Source of the DNA: Chrysomallon squamiferum
Lineage: Eukaryota; Mollusca; Gastropoda; Neomphalida; Peltospiridae
Length of the DNA: 64,000 nt
Direction of reading: 5' to 3'
NCBI GenBank assembly: GCA_012295275.1
Contig: CM022679.1
Span: 14,857,842-14,921,841 of the forward strand
How positions within the stretch are numbered: the first letter of the stretch is position 1; the number at the start of each line of letters is the position of its first letter. The notes beneath the pieces were generated by a model. It was not told where the DNA came from and ran no database searches. It saw only the letters and a program-made list of their open reading frames with translations. This document shows, piece after piece, positions 30,966 to 44,315 of this stretch. Position numbers and translations under genes: made by a program.

Positions 30966-33900
30966 ATGTGTTATTTATTTATTTATTTATTTATTTATTA
31001 TTATTATTATTATAACAGCAATGAGATTGTTGTGTCTGTCTGTGTGTGTACGTGTGTATACACACACACACATATATATTTGTTATATATATTTACAATA
31101 TTTAGTTCAAATAAAGTATTTATTTGTATTTTAAATTCATAACACATTTTAAGTAAATTATTTAATGTTTTTCCAAAACATCTCTCTCAGTCTTGTTACA
31201 AATAAAAAATATATAAAGAAAATTAAAAAGAAATTCATAAAAACTGAAAATCATCTTAAATTCATGATAATGTTATGTCAAAATTAGACATTTGCCCTAA
31301 TGAATTTATTACTGTATGATGTCATATAAACCAGAGTATATTATCATGAATTCATTTGTTATATGCCATTATTGTTTTTATCTCTTTTTTTTCAATTCTT
31401 TTTAAATTCATAGTAATCTTGTTAAGTAAACAAAGAGTGCATTATAAACATATTTAAAACAGAAGTAAAGTAAATATTGTTACGATTTACTTAATCACAG
31501 ACGACGATATAAATCCCACAACAGAGCAGCTAGGAATTTCATTCATCGCATTGATTTGAATTAATAAACCGTAATCCTAGGGCTAACTCTAGCCCGAACC
31601 GTTGTCCTTGTCCTAGCCCTTGCCCTAACTTTAATCGTAACCCTTACTGTAACCATAACACTAACCCAAACCATAACCCTAATAGTTATCTTAATACAAC
31701 TTGTTTTAAAATTTTATCCTAACACTCACTGTTAACTTTCAAATTTTTTATCCAAAGTCCTAACACTCATCTTCGACTTTCCAAATTTCATTTTTTTTAA
31801 ATAAAAACATTTTTTGTTTTCATTTTTATCCTATTTCATATCAACACATTTAAATCTTACCCTAACACTAATACAAACCATAATTGTAACCTTAAACCTA
31901 ATCTTAGCCATTACGTTATTTATTAAAATATGATAAATTAAGACTCTGTTAATATAAATCATATTTTAAACATTATCCTAACACTTTTCAAACTTAATAT
32001 TTTGAAATAAATCTTTTTTTAAAGACTTACCTTAAAACTCATTGTTAACGTTCTAAGTTATAATTATTATTTTTTTTTTAAATAAAACTTTTACAATTTT
32101 ATCCGAACTTTCTTCATAAAAAATGTTAAGTTTTAGACAAAAAATCTGTTGAGGTAAACAGATGTTTAACACTAATGTTCACCCTACCCGTACCCTGGCC
32201 ATCACATTATTTATAAAAATAGTGGTGAGGAAACACTCGTGTCTGATGTGTAACTGCCCTCAGTGTCGCCCACTTTTGTCCTAACCGATGTTTCTGAGGT
32301 CACCACACTTAAGTGGATTAAATGTGTGTAAAATTAATTAAAGAATTTTATTTCACCATTCATTTTATTTGTACCAAGACAGGTAAACATAATCAGTGAA
32401 GTAGTTGCTATAATCACAAACATTTACCTCTCCTAAAAGGAATACTTAATCCGTGTTAAATTTGATTTGATAAATGTCCTCAACAACGACAACAACAGCA
32501 ACAACAACAACAACAATAATGATAATAAATAAATAAATAAGTAAAACAAAAATACAAACAAAACAGTGCTAAATTGTCTAGATATTTAAACAGATCAAGA
32601 GTGATACTTGTGTTAACTTTATTGTAATGTTTACCTGGAAAAATGTTGAGCAGCCTTAGTGACTAATAAAACAAGTGTTACAAAGACGTTACAGTAAACT
32701 GAGAATTTGAGTTGTGAAACAACACAATGTGAAAGTTGTTTTAAGAGTCAGATTATTTTTATCAAAGTATTCTCACATAACCATCTGTCCCATCTAACAC
32801 CGAAAACAAAGGTGCTCACTGAAACATAACAAAAATTACATTTATGATATTCTACACCAACCCTAGAGAACATACTCTGAATCATACTAAAGAACAGAAA
32901 GATGTCCAGGAAATATGGACAGGAAAACAAAAATAGATATGAATAATTTATTTATTACCCTGTATGATGAAATTATCATAATAAACTACGCCTCTGTTTT
33001 CTGATAACATTTCCACAATTTCCTTTAATGGATGAGTTCATTATTAGATTGGTTTGTAAAACTACGTCACTAGTGAATTCGTGCAATACATTATTCCATT
33101 GCAGTGTGTTTTTCTTGAACAATACAGGAAATTTACTTAATCTAATAGAGAAAACGAAAGTCATTACCACTTGTAAAATATATTTATTATGTTAACTGTC
33201 AGTGGATTTACAATACAGTCCATCTTAATAATAAATGTTATTTTAAAACATTAGCAGTTTAATGGACATTTACAATCGAGGGGTACTGTTATGGTTATCA
33301 TCCTATTTGTTACAACAGTAACACAGACTGAGTGAACTGGTAATCAAATGCTCTTTATCTAGACTAATCTTCCCAGCTGTTACCCCAAACAGGTAAGGAA
33401 ATAATTACGCAATTGTTCTCTACTAGAATTTATCAGAAGTCCAAAAAATAAAAAATAATAATAATAATAAATAAATAAATAAATAATAAAAATGAAAAAT
33501 AAATAAATAAACAAAGCAATTTAAAGCGGTCATACTGGAAAGTCACTAATCTCAACAATATTATTATTGTATTAAGTAATTTATTTTATTTTATTTTTTT
33601 TTTTATTCTTTATTATTATTGTATTTATAACTAAATAAATGAAAAAACACTTGGTCACCACTGACTATTACACTAATATTATAAGAGTTGACTTAATAAA
33701 TCATACCAACGATTGTGTAACAACTGAATCTGTAACAAATGTAACAACTGGATGTGTAACAGTTGGATTTGTAACAAATGGGAGACACTCCATTATTTAA
33801 AGATACAGTTAATTATAAAACAGTAATCTGAAGTTTGATCTAAAGTTAGTTGATGCACAAAATAAAGGTAATAAACAATTTCTACCAAATTAAATAAGAA

Positions 33901-34598
33901 AAAAAATATGTAGTTAAAAATATATATTCACACACACACACATGTATATATAAAGAGAAAGAAATAATTGTACAGATTCCAAATTAACAATAACAATAAC
34001 AGCAATAGTATATCTAAATATATTAAAGAAATAATTCTTCCTTTTCTTTTTCAGTGTATAACGATAAAATAAGTGTATGAAAACATTAATTGTAAGTAAC
34101 AGCCAAGTATTAATAAAGATATATATTTAAAATATATACTAAAAATATACAGAAACTGTCACATTTCATACATCGTTTATGTAACAATGGCATAACAAGC
34201 AAAGTTAAAACATTACACAATATATTTTTATTTTTATTTTGTGTAATTGTAAAAACAGACAACAGTAAATTATAACAGAAATAAAACTGTTTTGATTCAT
34301 TAGTAGTTAATCATAAAATAATAATAATATAATAATAATAATAATAATAATAAAGGAACGAAAACAATATAAAATTACTTTTCTATACCACATCCTATTG
34401 AAAAAATTAGTTAAATAGCAAAACCATATTATGCATAGAATAATATCTTCAAGAATTAAAAGAAACATGAAGACAAACCAAAATAGTAAAAAAAAAAAAA
34501 AAAAAATAAAGAAAAAGTAATAATAATAACAACAACAACAATAATAACAATAATAATTCAATGAAATATAAAGTCCAATATATTCCTCAAAATAATTC

Positions 34599-34641
<43 letters not shown>

Positions 34642-34880
34642 CAATAATAATAATAATAATAATAATAATGATAGTTCATCCCAATAACTAATTGATTCAC
34701 AACGAAAACTTACATTTGCTTTACAAATTTTGTCATTCTCTATTTTCTAATGAAATTTAGCAAAATGCAAACATTACATCAACAAATCTCCTGATTAATG
34801 AGAAAAAAAAATGCAGATAACAAATCAAAGTAACAGTAAAAAGCAGACTAAATACATGTGTGTATGCATATATAACATTA
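30966..34880. other. AT-rich intergenic stretch, no gene seen
   Basis: Short microsatellites only: (TTTA)/(TTA)n at 30970-31015, (CA)n/(TA)n at 31060-31090, (AAC)n at 32480-32515, (AAT)n at 34313-34353 and 34590-34670. A degenerate CCTAA-rich patch lies at 31570-31690. Small open frames on the minus strand (32.7-33.2 kb, 34.3 kb, 34.9 kb) have no recognisable domain. Confidence 0.6.
31570..31690. repeat. Degenerate CCCTAA-like patch
   Basis: Plus strand repeats variants of CTAACxCTAACC such as AGCCCTTGCCCTAACTTTAA and AACCATAACCCTAATAG. It resembles heavily mutated telomere-type hexamers in an internal position; scattered CCTAAC words continue to about 32230. Confidence 0.5.
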
Positions 34881-34899
34881 CATTTTACTTTAAAATTCA

Positions 34900-35390
34900 A
34901 ATTTATTTATTAAAAACATGAGGAAAAAACATTTTATAAAAGAAAAATATACATATCTTATATTTAAAATTATAATACTATAATACGAATATTTAGTACT
35001 AGTGAAGCATTTTATAAAACAAAAATGTATATAAATTAAAAATGAATATAGCAGAATAATCAGGATGAACATAGTAAAACATTCACTTAGTATTACAGAA
35101 CAATTTTGTAAAGTCAAAAACAAAAAATAAATAAAAAAATAAAAAACTTTAACAACATTAATATACAACTTTACTTAGTATAAACGCAGTAAACATAGTA
35201 ATTTTGTAAAATAAAAATGTATATAAAGTGAAAATGAAAATACCAGTTTACTCAGTATCAACATAGTAAAACATTAACTTAGTATTAAAGAACGATTTTA
35301 TAAAGTGAAAAAACAAATAAAATCTTAGATATTAATATACAGCTTTACTTTAGTATAAACACAGTAAACTATTTAGTAACACAGAACTTT
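34900..35390. repeat. Degenerate tandem repeat, period about 190 bp
   Basis: The segment at 35088-35195 recurs at 35280-35372 with the same order of landmarks: TAGTATTA, AGAACxATTTTxTAAAGT, ATTAATATACA, CTTTACTT and TAGTATAAAC. A weaker third copy lies to the left. Confidence 0.7.
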
Positions 35391-35767
35391 TCTTATCAAA
35401 AAAAAAATACAAAACAACATATATCAAAAGTTTTGCACTTATCAGTAAAACATAATTTTAATTATAGTTTTCTTTCATAACATTTATCTTCACACTTGAG
35501 CAGTCTAATAGGAACCCATGTAATAATCAAGTTATCACAGTGGTCTCCCCCGAATTTGTGAAAGGGATGGCGGGAATCGAGGAAACTGGTGCAAGTTAAA
35601 CGAAGAAATGGTACAGAAAATGTTCAATAATGTTTAAATTACATGTTTGTCAAAAATACTCCTGTAAATAATTGCATCAAATGCATTACCTATTAAAAGT
35701 TTATTTTGATTGCAATTAAAAATCAAGAGAAAATTTCATACAATATTTTTTCTTCCTGTTTACAAAT

Positions 35768-36190
35768 ACAATAGACAACAAAATATTTCAATAGAAACAA
35801 AAAAAAATGTACAACTGTAACAATATTTTAATAGACACAAAACACTACAATAGGTTTATATAAAATTTGTATAGAAACAAATACTATGCCTTATATTATG
35901 CAATATTTGAATAGGTAGAATAGATGATACAATATGGTAATACAATATGTGTACAGAAACAAAACCTACACCACACACTAATACAATATTTGAATAGCCA
36001 CAATAGACTCTTTACCATATGTTATTTGTATAACTACAATAAATTACACAATATGCTAATACAATATTTGTATGGAAACAAAAAAATACACCAAACACTA
36101 TATTTAGCAGACTGTACAGTAAGGGGTTATTCAATATTGGTACAGAAAAACAAAACAAAAACAACACCATATATTAATAGAATATTTCAA
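35768..36190. repeat. Degenerate minisatellite, about 40-bp unit
   Basis: About ten imperfect units built on ACAATATTTxAATAGAAACA followed by an A/C-rich tail with ACACxACTA. Not coding. Confidence 0.75.
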
Positions 36191-36424
36191 TTAAAATCAA
36201 CTTTGTACCAGAGAAATTACAACAAAATTTAGATTTCTTCCAAACAGCTTTTCTGTTTATTATGAACATCAATTTCATACTAAAATATTATTTTTGCTTA
36301 ATTTTAAAATATTCTCACTAGATAATCTTCCACTTAAAAGTGAGTCTGTGTAGGTTGAAAAGTTCAGGTTTTTTTATATCAAAATATATTTATCTGTTAC
36401 AATATGATCCAGTAAATACAAAAC

Positions 36425-37424
36425 AGTATCCTGTTTGATAAGAGGAAATCTGCAACTCTTAGCTCTGTCAAGACGAGTTTCACCACTGGAATTAATAACA
36501 TTTACATCAACACCTTTTTCAATCAATGCTGCCACACTTTCCGTATTACGCTGTCCAGCTGCTAGGTGTAAAACAAAATTGTTATCATTGGCTTTTAATT
36601 TAGGATCAGCTCCTCTTCAACAGTAAATACAAAACAACTTTGTTCTGTTCAGACAGAATAGGAGTTTCACCTTGGTTGTTTTTAATTTTTACATCCAGAC
36701 CTTTTTTCAGTGAGTGCAGTCAGAATTTCTATATTTACATGTTCAACAGCTGTCAAAAGAGGAGTTTCAACATCACGGATTTTAATGTTTATATGAAGGC
36801 CCCTTCCAGTTAGTGCTGTCACAATTTCTATGTTTCCATGTTCAGATGCTACACATAAAACTGAATTATCATCATTGCGTGTTAAATTAGGATCACCTCC
36901 ATGTTCCAGTAAAGACAAAACTACTTTGTTCTGTCCATAGAGAGAAGCTGTAAAAAGAGGAGTTTCACATAAGCTGTTTTTAGTATTTACATCAGCACCT
37001 TTTTCAATCAGTGCTGTCACAATTTCCGAATTTGTCTACTCAGCTGCTAGGTGTAAAACAGAACAGGAAAAATTGGCTGTTAAATTAGGATCAGCTCCAT
37101 GTTCCAGTAAATACAAAACTATTTTGTTCTGTTTATACAGAACAGCTGTAAAAAGAGGAGTTGCACCATGGCTGTTTTTGATATTTACATCAATACCTTT
37201 TTCAATCAGTGCAGTCACAATTTCTATATTTCCATGTTCAGATGCTGCGTGTAAAACAGAATTGTCATCATTAGATGTTAAATTAGGATCAGCTCCATGT
37301 TCCAGTAAATGGAACAAAACTTTGGTTTGTTCAGCCAGAACAGCTATAAAAAGAGGAGTTTCACCGTCGCAGTTTTCACTATTTACATCAACCCCTTTTT
37401 CAAGTATATCAGTTTCTGTAATCA
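36425..37424 (-). pseudogene. Ankyrin-repeat exon, decayed
   Basis: The minus strand reads ankyrin repeats from a CTGATTACAG acceptor at about 37425: TDILEKGVDVN, then HGATPLFTAVL, LLEHGADPNLT, NSVLHAASEHGNIEIVTALI and repeats of these. The DNA period is about 198 bp, that is two ankyrin repeats, with about five periods. TAG at 37038-37036 interrupts the reading after HLAAE. An extra base in an A-run near 36705 shifts frame, and another shift occurs near 36617 where LLEHGADP should be. After correction the repeats continue to about 36430. With three lesions it is best called a pseudogene or the relic of a long ankyrin protein. Tandem unit 1 abuts its 5' end. Confidence 0.75.
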
Positions 37425-39097
37425 GACATTAGCGGAGGAAGAAAACAAAAAATCTGAAATAAGTATGTCTTTCAATAAGCCCATCCTGTATTAATAATAA
37501 CTGTTTTTACGTTTCGGAATAGATTTAGTTAATTCTAGTGACTAAATGAACAGTTGTATCATACTAACAGTATTAAACTACTATATTTGTTGAATAAAAA
37601 GTAACAATAACAAAACAATGACAAAAAAAAACATAAACAAAAATGAAATAATAACAACAACTATAACAAGAAGAAGAAGAAGAAATAATGAAAGAATAAA
37701 AGAAAGAAAAAATAAGAATTATTATTATTATTATTATTAACATTTTCTTTAAAAAAAACAAAAAGAAGAAAAAAAGAGATCTAGTAAGTAAATAAACGTC
37801 TGGTTTCGGCGAACTAATTTTAAGATATATATTTTCGGACTTTTCATTTATTTATTTAGTTATTTATATATTTGAATGTTTGTTTTATGCTATATTATAT
37901 TAGTATTATTATGATGTTGTTTTTATATTGTAGTTTATACGTTGTTTTTTTTGTTGTTTTTTTTTTTTTTTTGTGTGAGAGGGGGTTTATTTATTCATTT
38001 TCTGTGACCGTTTCCTTAGTAAAATGCAAATATATTTTCATATTATTATTGTTACATATTTAAATTTGTTTATTATTAAAATGTAATATTTATTTATAGA
38101 AACAAGGAAGGGTAACTCTTGTGAATATTTCTTGAACATATTTCGAAAACTGATTTTTAACCAGTTTTAATTGTACAGTATGATTTTATTACAAAATCAA
38201 AGAAAAAAAAAATTAGCAGAAGACATGAGAAAATTTATTTCAACTTCTAGGAGCTGTGTTAATGTTCCTATTTATTTATTTCGTTCAACTATTATTTATT
38301 TATAGAAACGGAAGTAGACTGTCAACGGTTAAGAAAGCGTAGCGCTTGTGTATATTTTCGTAGTTTTACGTCAGACGCTGATAAACTTATTTTTATTACT
38401 AGATTAACATTTGTATAACTTTATTTTGTTTACAGTTAAGAAGAAAAAATAAAAGCAGCAATTGCAAGAAAATGTGGACCAACATATGTCAGGATCTAGC
38501 CAGTTAGGTATTTTTATTTTAGTATTTTTTTAACTATTAATTATTTGTAAAAATAGGAGTAGACTGTGCATAGTAAAGAAAGCGTAACTATTTTAGATAT
38601 TTGTATGTTTACGTCACATACTGACTAGTGTAATGCAACTGAAAACTGTATATATGGCTGTTATATGTTATTACAATGGCTGTGCTGGTGTGCGCGTTGT
38701 TTAGTTTGTTTGCGTTCATAAAATTAATTTATACAAAACAATTATTTCTATTTCATAATGTGTATACTTTAGTTATTTTAAAAACATTTTAAAAAGGCGT
38801 CAAGTGCTACTTATATATTTTTAATTGTATTTTTAAGATGAACTCAGTTATAGATTGCGCTTCTTTCTCGTCGTTTTTTAGTCCGTGTCAAAAACGTTTT
38901 AACAATATATCGACAAATTATAGTGATATAGAACACAGAATGATATAGAAATAGAGAGACACATAGGTCACAGAGTAATATGAAGGTAGGCGAGGTTAAA
39001 ACGAAAACATTTCGAAGTGAAAAACACAATTCCATCCATTTTGACAAGTCCACTTGTTTTTATAGGTGTGTTTTCATTGACGTCCGCGTTCGCTGGG

Positions 39098-39127
39098 TAT
39101 ATAAACCGCGCCAAAGAGTTGACGTCA
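39098..39127 (+). promoter_or_regulatory. TATA box and CRE-type palindrome in tandem unit 1
   Basis: TATATAAA followed 14 bp later by TGACGTCA, the full CREB/ATF consensus; a half-site TGACGTCC lies 20 bp before the TATA box (about 39079). The arrangement is repeated at 41650 and 43286. A transcription start about 30 bp downstream of the TATA box is inferred, not seen. Confidence 0.45.
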
Positions 39128-39157
39128 ATTTCGAGAAGCCGGGATGGGTCTTTATAA

Positions 39158-39200
39158 CCTCCATACGCCAAAATTTTCAACTTGTTTTGGAATGTGGAGG
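39158..39200 (+). other. Conserved hairpin downstream of the TATA box
   Basis: CCTCCA pairs with TGGAGG and CCAAAA pairs with TTTTGG, separated by a symmetrical 4-nt internal loop and an 11-nt apical loop. Equivalent hairpins at 41710-41752 (loop change only) and 43346-43388 (one stem base changed). Confidence 0.5.
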
Positions 39201-39954
39201 TTTTCAGAAATTTGAACGGGACACTCAAATTTGGCAGGACAGACAGCCGTCTATTATTCTTCACCGCCCCCTCCCCCAACGCTCCTTCAAAATTCGGTCT
39301 GTACCTTGAATGCAGCGACAGTGAGTCACCTGGTGAGTGATGACACCCCTACCTGAAGAGTGGATAATACGGAACTTGTTACTTGAAAAACAAGTTCTGG
39401 GGGACTGTTCACCAAAGGTACAGAACATAAAATAAAAAATGTAATTCAAACTTGAAACATGTCAATCCCAGCAATGAAATCGCAAAGGATTCATAAATAA
39501 AATGTAAAATAAAATAAAATAAAATAAATATAAATATAAATTAAATAAATATAAATTAAATTAAATAAATACATCAATAAAAAAAGAAACAAGCAAACAA
39601 AAAAATAAATATTAGTAATAAAAAATAATTAAAAATTAAGTCATATTTATATAAATAAATAAAATATAAATAAATAATTCAAAATGAAAATAAACATCAA
39701 AGATAATTGTAAGTAAATAAAACTAAGTGATTAAACAGAGTATAAGTAAATAAATAAAAAAGTATTAAAAGATAAAATAAACAAATCAACAAAATTAATA
39801 AATAAACAAATTGTAAAATGAAACGAATAAATTAAACAATTATTGAATAAATAAAGGAAACAAAGAAGTGTGTGTTTCTATGACATAATCTGTTTTCTTG
39901 TTAAAATCACCACGTGACGTAGAGATGTATCAATATTCACAAGAATTACACTTC

Positions 39955-42509
39955 TATATCAGTTTCTGTAATCAGACATTAGCGGAGGAAGAAAACAAAA
40001 AATCTGAAATAAGTATGTCTTTCAATAAGCCCGTCCTGTATTAATAATAACTGTTTTTACGTTTCGGAATAGATTTAGTTAATTCTAGTGACTAAATGAA
40101 CAGTTGTATCATACCAACAGTATTAAACTACTATATTTGTTGAATAAAAAGTAACAATAACAAAACAATGACAAAAAAAAAACATAAACAAAAATGAAAT
40201 AATAAGAAGAACAACAACAACAATAACAAGAAGAAGAAGAAGAAATAATGAAAGAATAAAAGAAAGAAAAAATTATTATTATTATTATTATTATTAACAT
40301 TTTCTTTAAAAAATAAAAAGAAGAAAAAAGATCTAATAAGTAAATAAATGTCTGGTTTCGGCGAACTAATTTTAAGATATATATCTTCGGACTTCTCATT
40401 TATTTATTTAGTTATTTATTTATTTGAATGTTTGTTTGTTTTATGCTATATTACATAAACAGTATTATTATCATGTTGTTGTTTTTTTATATTGTAGTTT
40501 ATACGTTGTTGGTTTTTTTTGCTGGTTTTTTTGTTGGTTTTTTGTGAGACGGAAGATTTATTTATTCATTTTCTGTGACCGTTTCCTTAGTAATATTTTC
40601 ATATTATTATTGTTAGATATTTAAATTTGTTTATTATTAAAATGTAATATTTATTTATAGAAACAAGGAAGGGTAACTCTTGTGAATATTTCTTGAAGAG
40701 TATGTCGAATACTGATTTTTAACCAGTTTTAATTGTACAGTATGATTTTATTACAAAATCAAAGAAAAAAAAATGGCAGAAGACTTTAGAAAATTTATTT
40801 CAACTTCTAGGAGCTGTGTTATTGTTTCTATTTATTTATTTATTTCGTACAACTATTATTTATTTATAGAAACGGAAGTAGACCGTCAACGGTTAAGAAA
40901 GCGTAGCGCTTGTGTATATCTTCGTAGTTTTACGTCAGACGCTGATAAACTTACTTAATTACTACATTAATATTTGTTTAATTTTATTTTGTTTACTATT
41001 AAGGAGAAAAAAATAAAAGCAGCAATGTGGACCAATATATGTCAGGATCTAGCCAGTTAGGTATTTTTATTTTAGTATTTGTTTAACTATTAATTATTTG
41101 TAGAAATAGGAGTAGACTGTGCATAGTAAAGAAAGCGTAACTATTTTAGATATTTGTATGTTTACGTCACATACTGACTAGTGTAATGCAACTGAAAAAT
41201 GTATATATGGCTGTTATATGTTATTACAATGGCTGTGCTGGTGTGCGCGTTGTTTAGTTTGCTTGAGTTCATAAAATTAATTTATACAAAACAATTATTT
41301 GTTGTTCATAATATGTATACTTTAGTATTTATAAAAACATTTTAAAAAGGCGTCAAATGCTGCTTATATATTTTTAATTGTATTTTTAAGATGAACTCAG
41401 TTATAGATTAAGCTTCTTTCTCGTCGTTTTTTAGTCCGGGTCAAAAACGTTTTAACAATATATCGACAAATTATAGTGATATAGAACACAGAATGATATA
41501 TAAATAGAGAGACACATAGGTCACAGAGTAATATGAAGGTAGGCGAGTTTAAAACGAAACATTTCGAAGTGAAAAACACAATTCCATCCATTTTGACAAG
41601 TCCACTTGTTTTTATAAGTGTGTTTTCATTGACGTCCGCGTTCGCTGGGTATATAAACCGCGCCAAAGAGTTGACGTCAATTTCGAGAAGCCGGGATGGG
41701 TCTTTATAACCTCCATACGCCAAAATGTTCAACTTGTTTTGGAATGTGGAGGTTTTCAGAAATTTGAACGGGACACTCAAATTTGGCAGGACAGACAGCC
41801 GTCTATTATTCTTCACCGCCCCCTCCCCCAACGCTCCTTCAAAATTCGGTCTGTACCTTGAATGCAGCGACAGTGAGTCACCTGGTGAGTGATGACACCC
41901 CTACCTGAAGAGTGGATAATACGGAACTTGTTACTTGAAAAACAAGTTCTGGGGGACTGTTCACCAAAGGTACAGAACATAAAATAAAAAATGTAATTCA
42001 AACTTGAAACATGTCAATCCCAGCAATGAAATCGCAAAGGATTCATAAATAAAATGTAAAATAAAATAAAATAAAATAAATATAAATATAAATTAAATAA
42101 ATATAAATTAAATTAAATAAATACAACATCAATAAAAAAAGAAACAAGCAAACAAAAAAATAAATATTAGTAATAAAAAATAATTAAAAATTAAGTCATA
42201 TTTATATAAATAAATAAAATATAAATAAATAATTCAAAATGAAAATAAACATCAAAGATAATTGTAAGTAAATAAAACTAAGTGATTAAACAGAGTATAA
42301 GTAAATAAATAAAAAAGTATTAAAAGATAAAATAAACAAATCAACAAAATTAATAAATAAACAAATTGTAAAATGAAACGAATAAATTAAACAATTATTG
42401 AATAAATAAAGGAAACAAAGAAGTGTGTGTTTCTATGACATAATCTGTTTTCTTGTTAAAATCACCACGTGACGTAGAGATGTATCAATATTCACAAGAA
42501 TTACACTTC
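39955..42509. repeat. 2.55-kb tandem unit 2
   Basis: Second full unit. TATATAAA at 41650-41657, the CRE palindrome just downstream, and the hairpin at 41710-41752 are all kept. Confidence 0.92.
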
Positions 42510-44070
42510 TATATCAGTTTCTGTAATCAGACATTAGCGGAGGAAGAAAACAAAAAATCTGAAATAAGTATGTCTTTCAATAAGCCCGTCCTGTATTAAT
42601 AATAACTGTTTTTACGTTTCGGAATAGATTTAGTTAATTCTAGTGACTAAATGAACAGTTGTATCATACCAACAGTATTAAACTACTATATTTGTTGAAT
42701 AAAAAGTAACAATAACAAAACAATGAAAAAAAAACATAAACAAAAATGAAATAATAAGAAGAACAACAACAACAATAACAAGAAGAAGAAGAAGAAATAA
42801 TGAAAGAATAAAAGAAAGAAAAAATTATTATTATTATTATTATTAACATTTTCTTTAAAAAATAAAAAGAAGAAAAAAGATCTAATAAGTAAATAAATGT
42901 CTGGTTTCGGCGAACTAATTTTAAGATATATATCTTCGGACTTCTCATTTATTTATTTAGTTATTTATTTATTTGAATGTTTGTTTGTTTTATGCTATAT
43001 TACATAAACAGTATTATTATCATGTTGTTGTTTTTTTATATTGTAGTTTATACGTTGTTGGGTTTTTTTGCTGGTTTTTTTGTTGGTTTTTTGTGAGACG
43101 GAGGATTTATTTATTCATTTTCTGTGACCGTTTCCTTAGTAATATTTTCATATTATTATTGTTAGATATTTAAATTTGTTTATTATTAAAATGTAATATT
43201 TATTTATAGAAACAAGGAAGGGTAACTCTTGTGAATATTTCTTGAAGAGTATGTCGAATACTGATTTTTAACCGCGTTCGCTGGGTATATAAACCGCGCC
43301 AAAGCGTTGACGTCAATTTCGAGAAGCCGGGATGGGTCTTTATAACCTCCATACGCCAACATTTTCAACTTGTTTTGGAATGTGGAGGTTTTCAGAAATT
43401 TGAACGGGCTACTCAAATTTGGCAGGACAGACAGCCGTCTATTATTCTTCACCGCCCCCTCCCCAACGCTGCTTGAAAATTCGGTCTGTACCTTGAATGC
43501 AGCGACAGTGAGTCACCTGGTGAGTGATGACACCCCCACCTGAAGAGTGGATAATACGGAACTTGTTACTTGAAAAACGAGTTTGGGGGGACTGTTCACC
43601 AAAGGTACAGAACATAAAATAAAAAATGTAATTCAAACTTGAAATATGTAAATCCCAGCAATGAAATCCCTAAGGATCTATGAATAAAATAAAATAAAAT
43701 ATATACGCTATAAATAAAAATTAATTAATAGAAATTAATAAATAAAATATTAAGTAATATTTTTATAAATAAATAAAAGATGAATAAATAAATGAAAATG
43801 AAGATTAAATAAATAAACATTAAAGATAATTATAAATAAATAAAATTAAATGATGTGAAAAAAGTATAAATAAATAAATGAATACAAGAGTATTAAAAAT
43901 AAATAAATAAATAAAAGAGAATTAATAATAAATAAATGAATTATTTAAATAAATTGTAAAATAAAACGAATGAATGAATGTATGAATGGTCATGAATAAA
44001 TATTCACAAGTTACGCGTCTTTATTTATTTTCTTGTTGATATCAGTTTCTGTAATCAGATATTAGCGAGA
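42510..44070. repeat. Tandem unit 3, internally deleted, plus start of a fourth
   Basis: Identical plan to unit 2 up to about 43272, then jumps to the GC-rich core at GCGTTCGCTGG, so about 0.9 kb is missing. TATATAAA (43286-43293), CRE and hairpin (43346-43388) survive. From about 43680 the A-rich tail diverges. The unit-start phrase appears once more at 44039 and stops being recognisable near 44070. Confidence 0.85.
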
Positions 44071-44315
44071 GGAAGGAAAATCGTAACAAAATACTAAACT
44101 TTAAAATTCCCAATATTCTTTCCAAAATAAAACAACAAAAAGAGTGAATTACATATCATTTTATTGTGACCTTTCAATCTTCTTAAAATGTACGGCGGTC
44201 AGTCATGTGAAATTCAAAGTAAAATAAAAAATTTAAACTCTAAAAAAAAAAATAAATAAATAAATAAATAAATAATAAGAAGAAGAAGATCAAACAGCCT
44301 TTGCCTTCAATGTAT

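Larger units (their letters stand above)
37405..39954. repeat. 2.55-kb tandem unit 1
   Basis: Head-to-tail unit starting TATATCAGTTTCTG; about 97-98% like unit 2 by eye. It contains an (AAG)/(TTA) microsatellite pair, an A/T-rich half, a moderately GC-rich core at 39080-39340 and an A-rich tail (39480-39850). The GC-rich core has TATATAAA at 39098-39105, a CRE palindrome TGACGTCA at 39120-39127 and a hairpin at 39158-39200. Open frames cover the core on both strands but changes between units alter either protein, so no protein is claimed. Confidence 0.9.

Noticed and set aside
31570-31690. True telomere or chromosome end
   Set aside because: Repeats are too degenerate, short and internal, with genes on both sides.
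41397-41831. Minus-strand frame MGEGAVKNNRRLSVL and plus-strand frame across the core of the 2.55-kb units
   Set aside because: Both strands are open in the same DNA; differences between units change residues freely and neither resembles a known protein.
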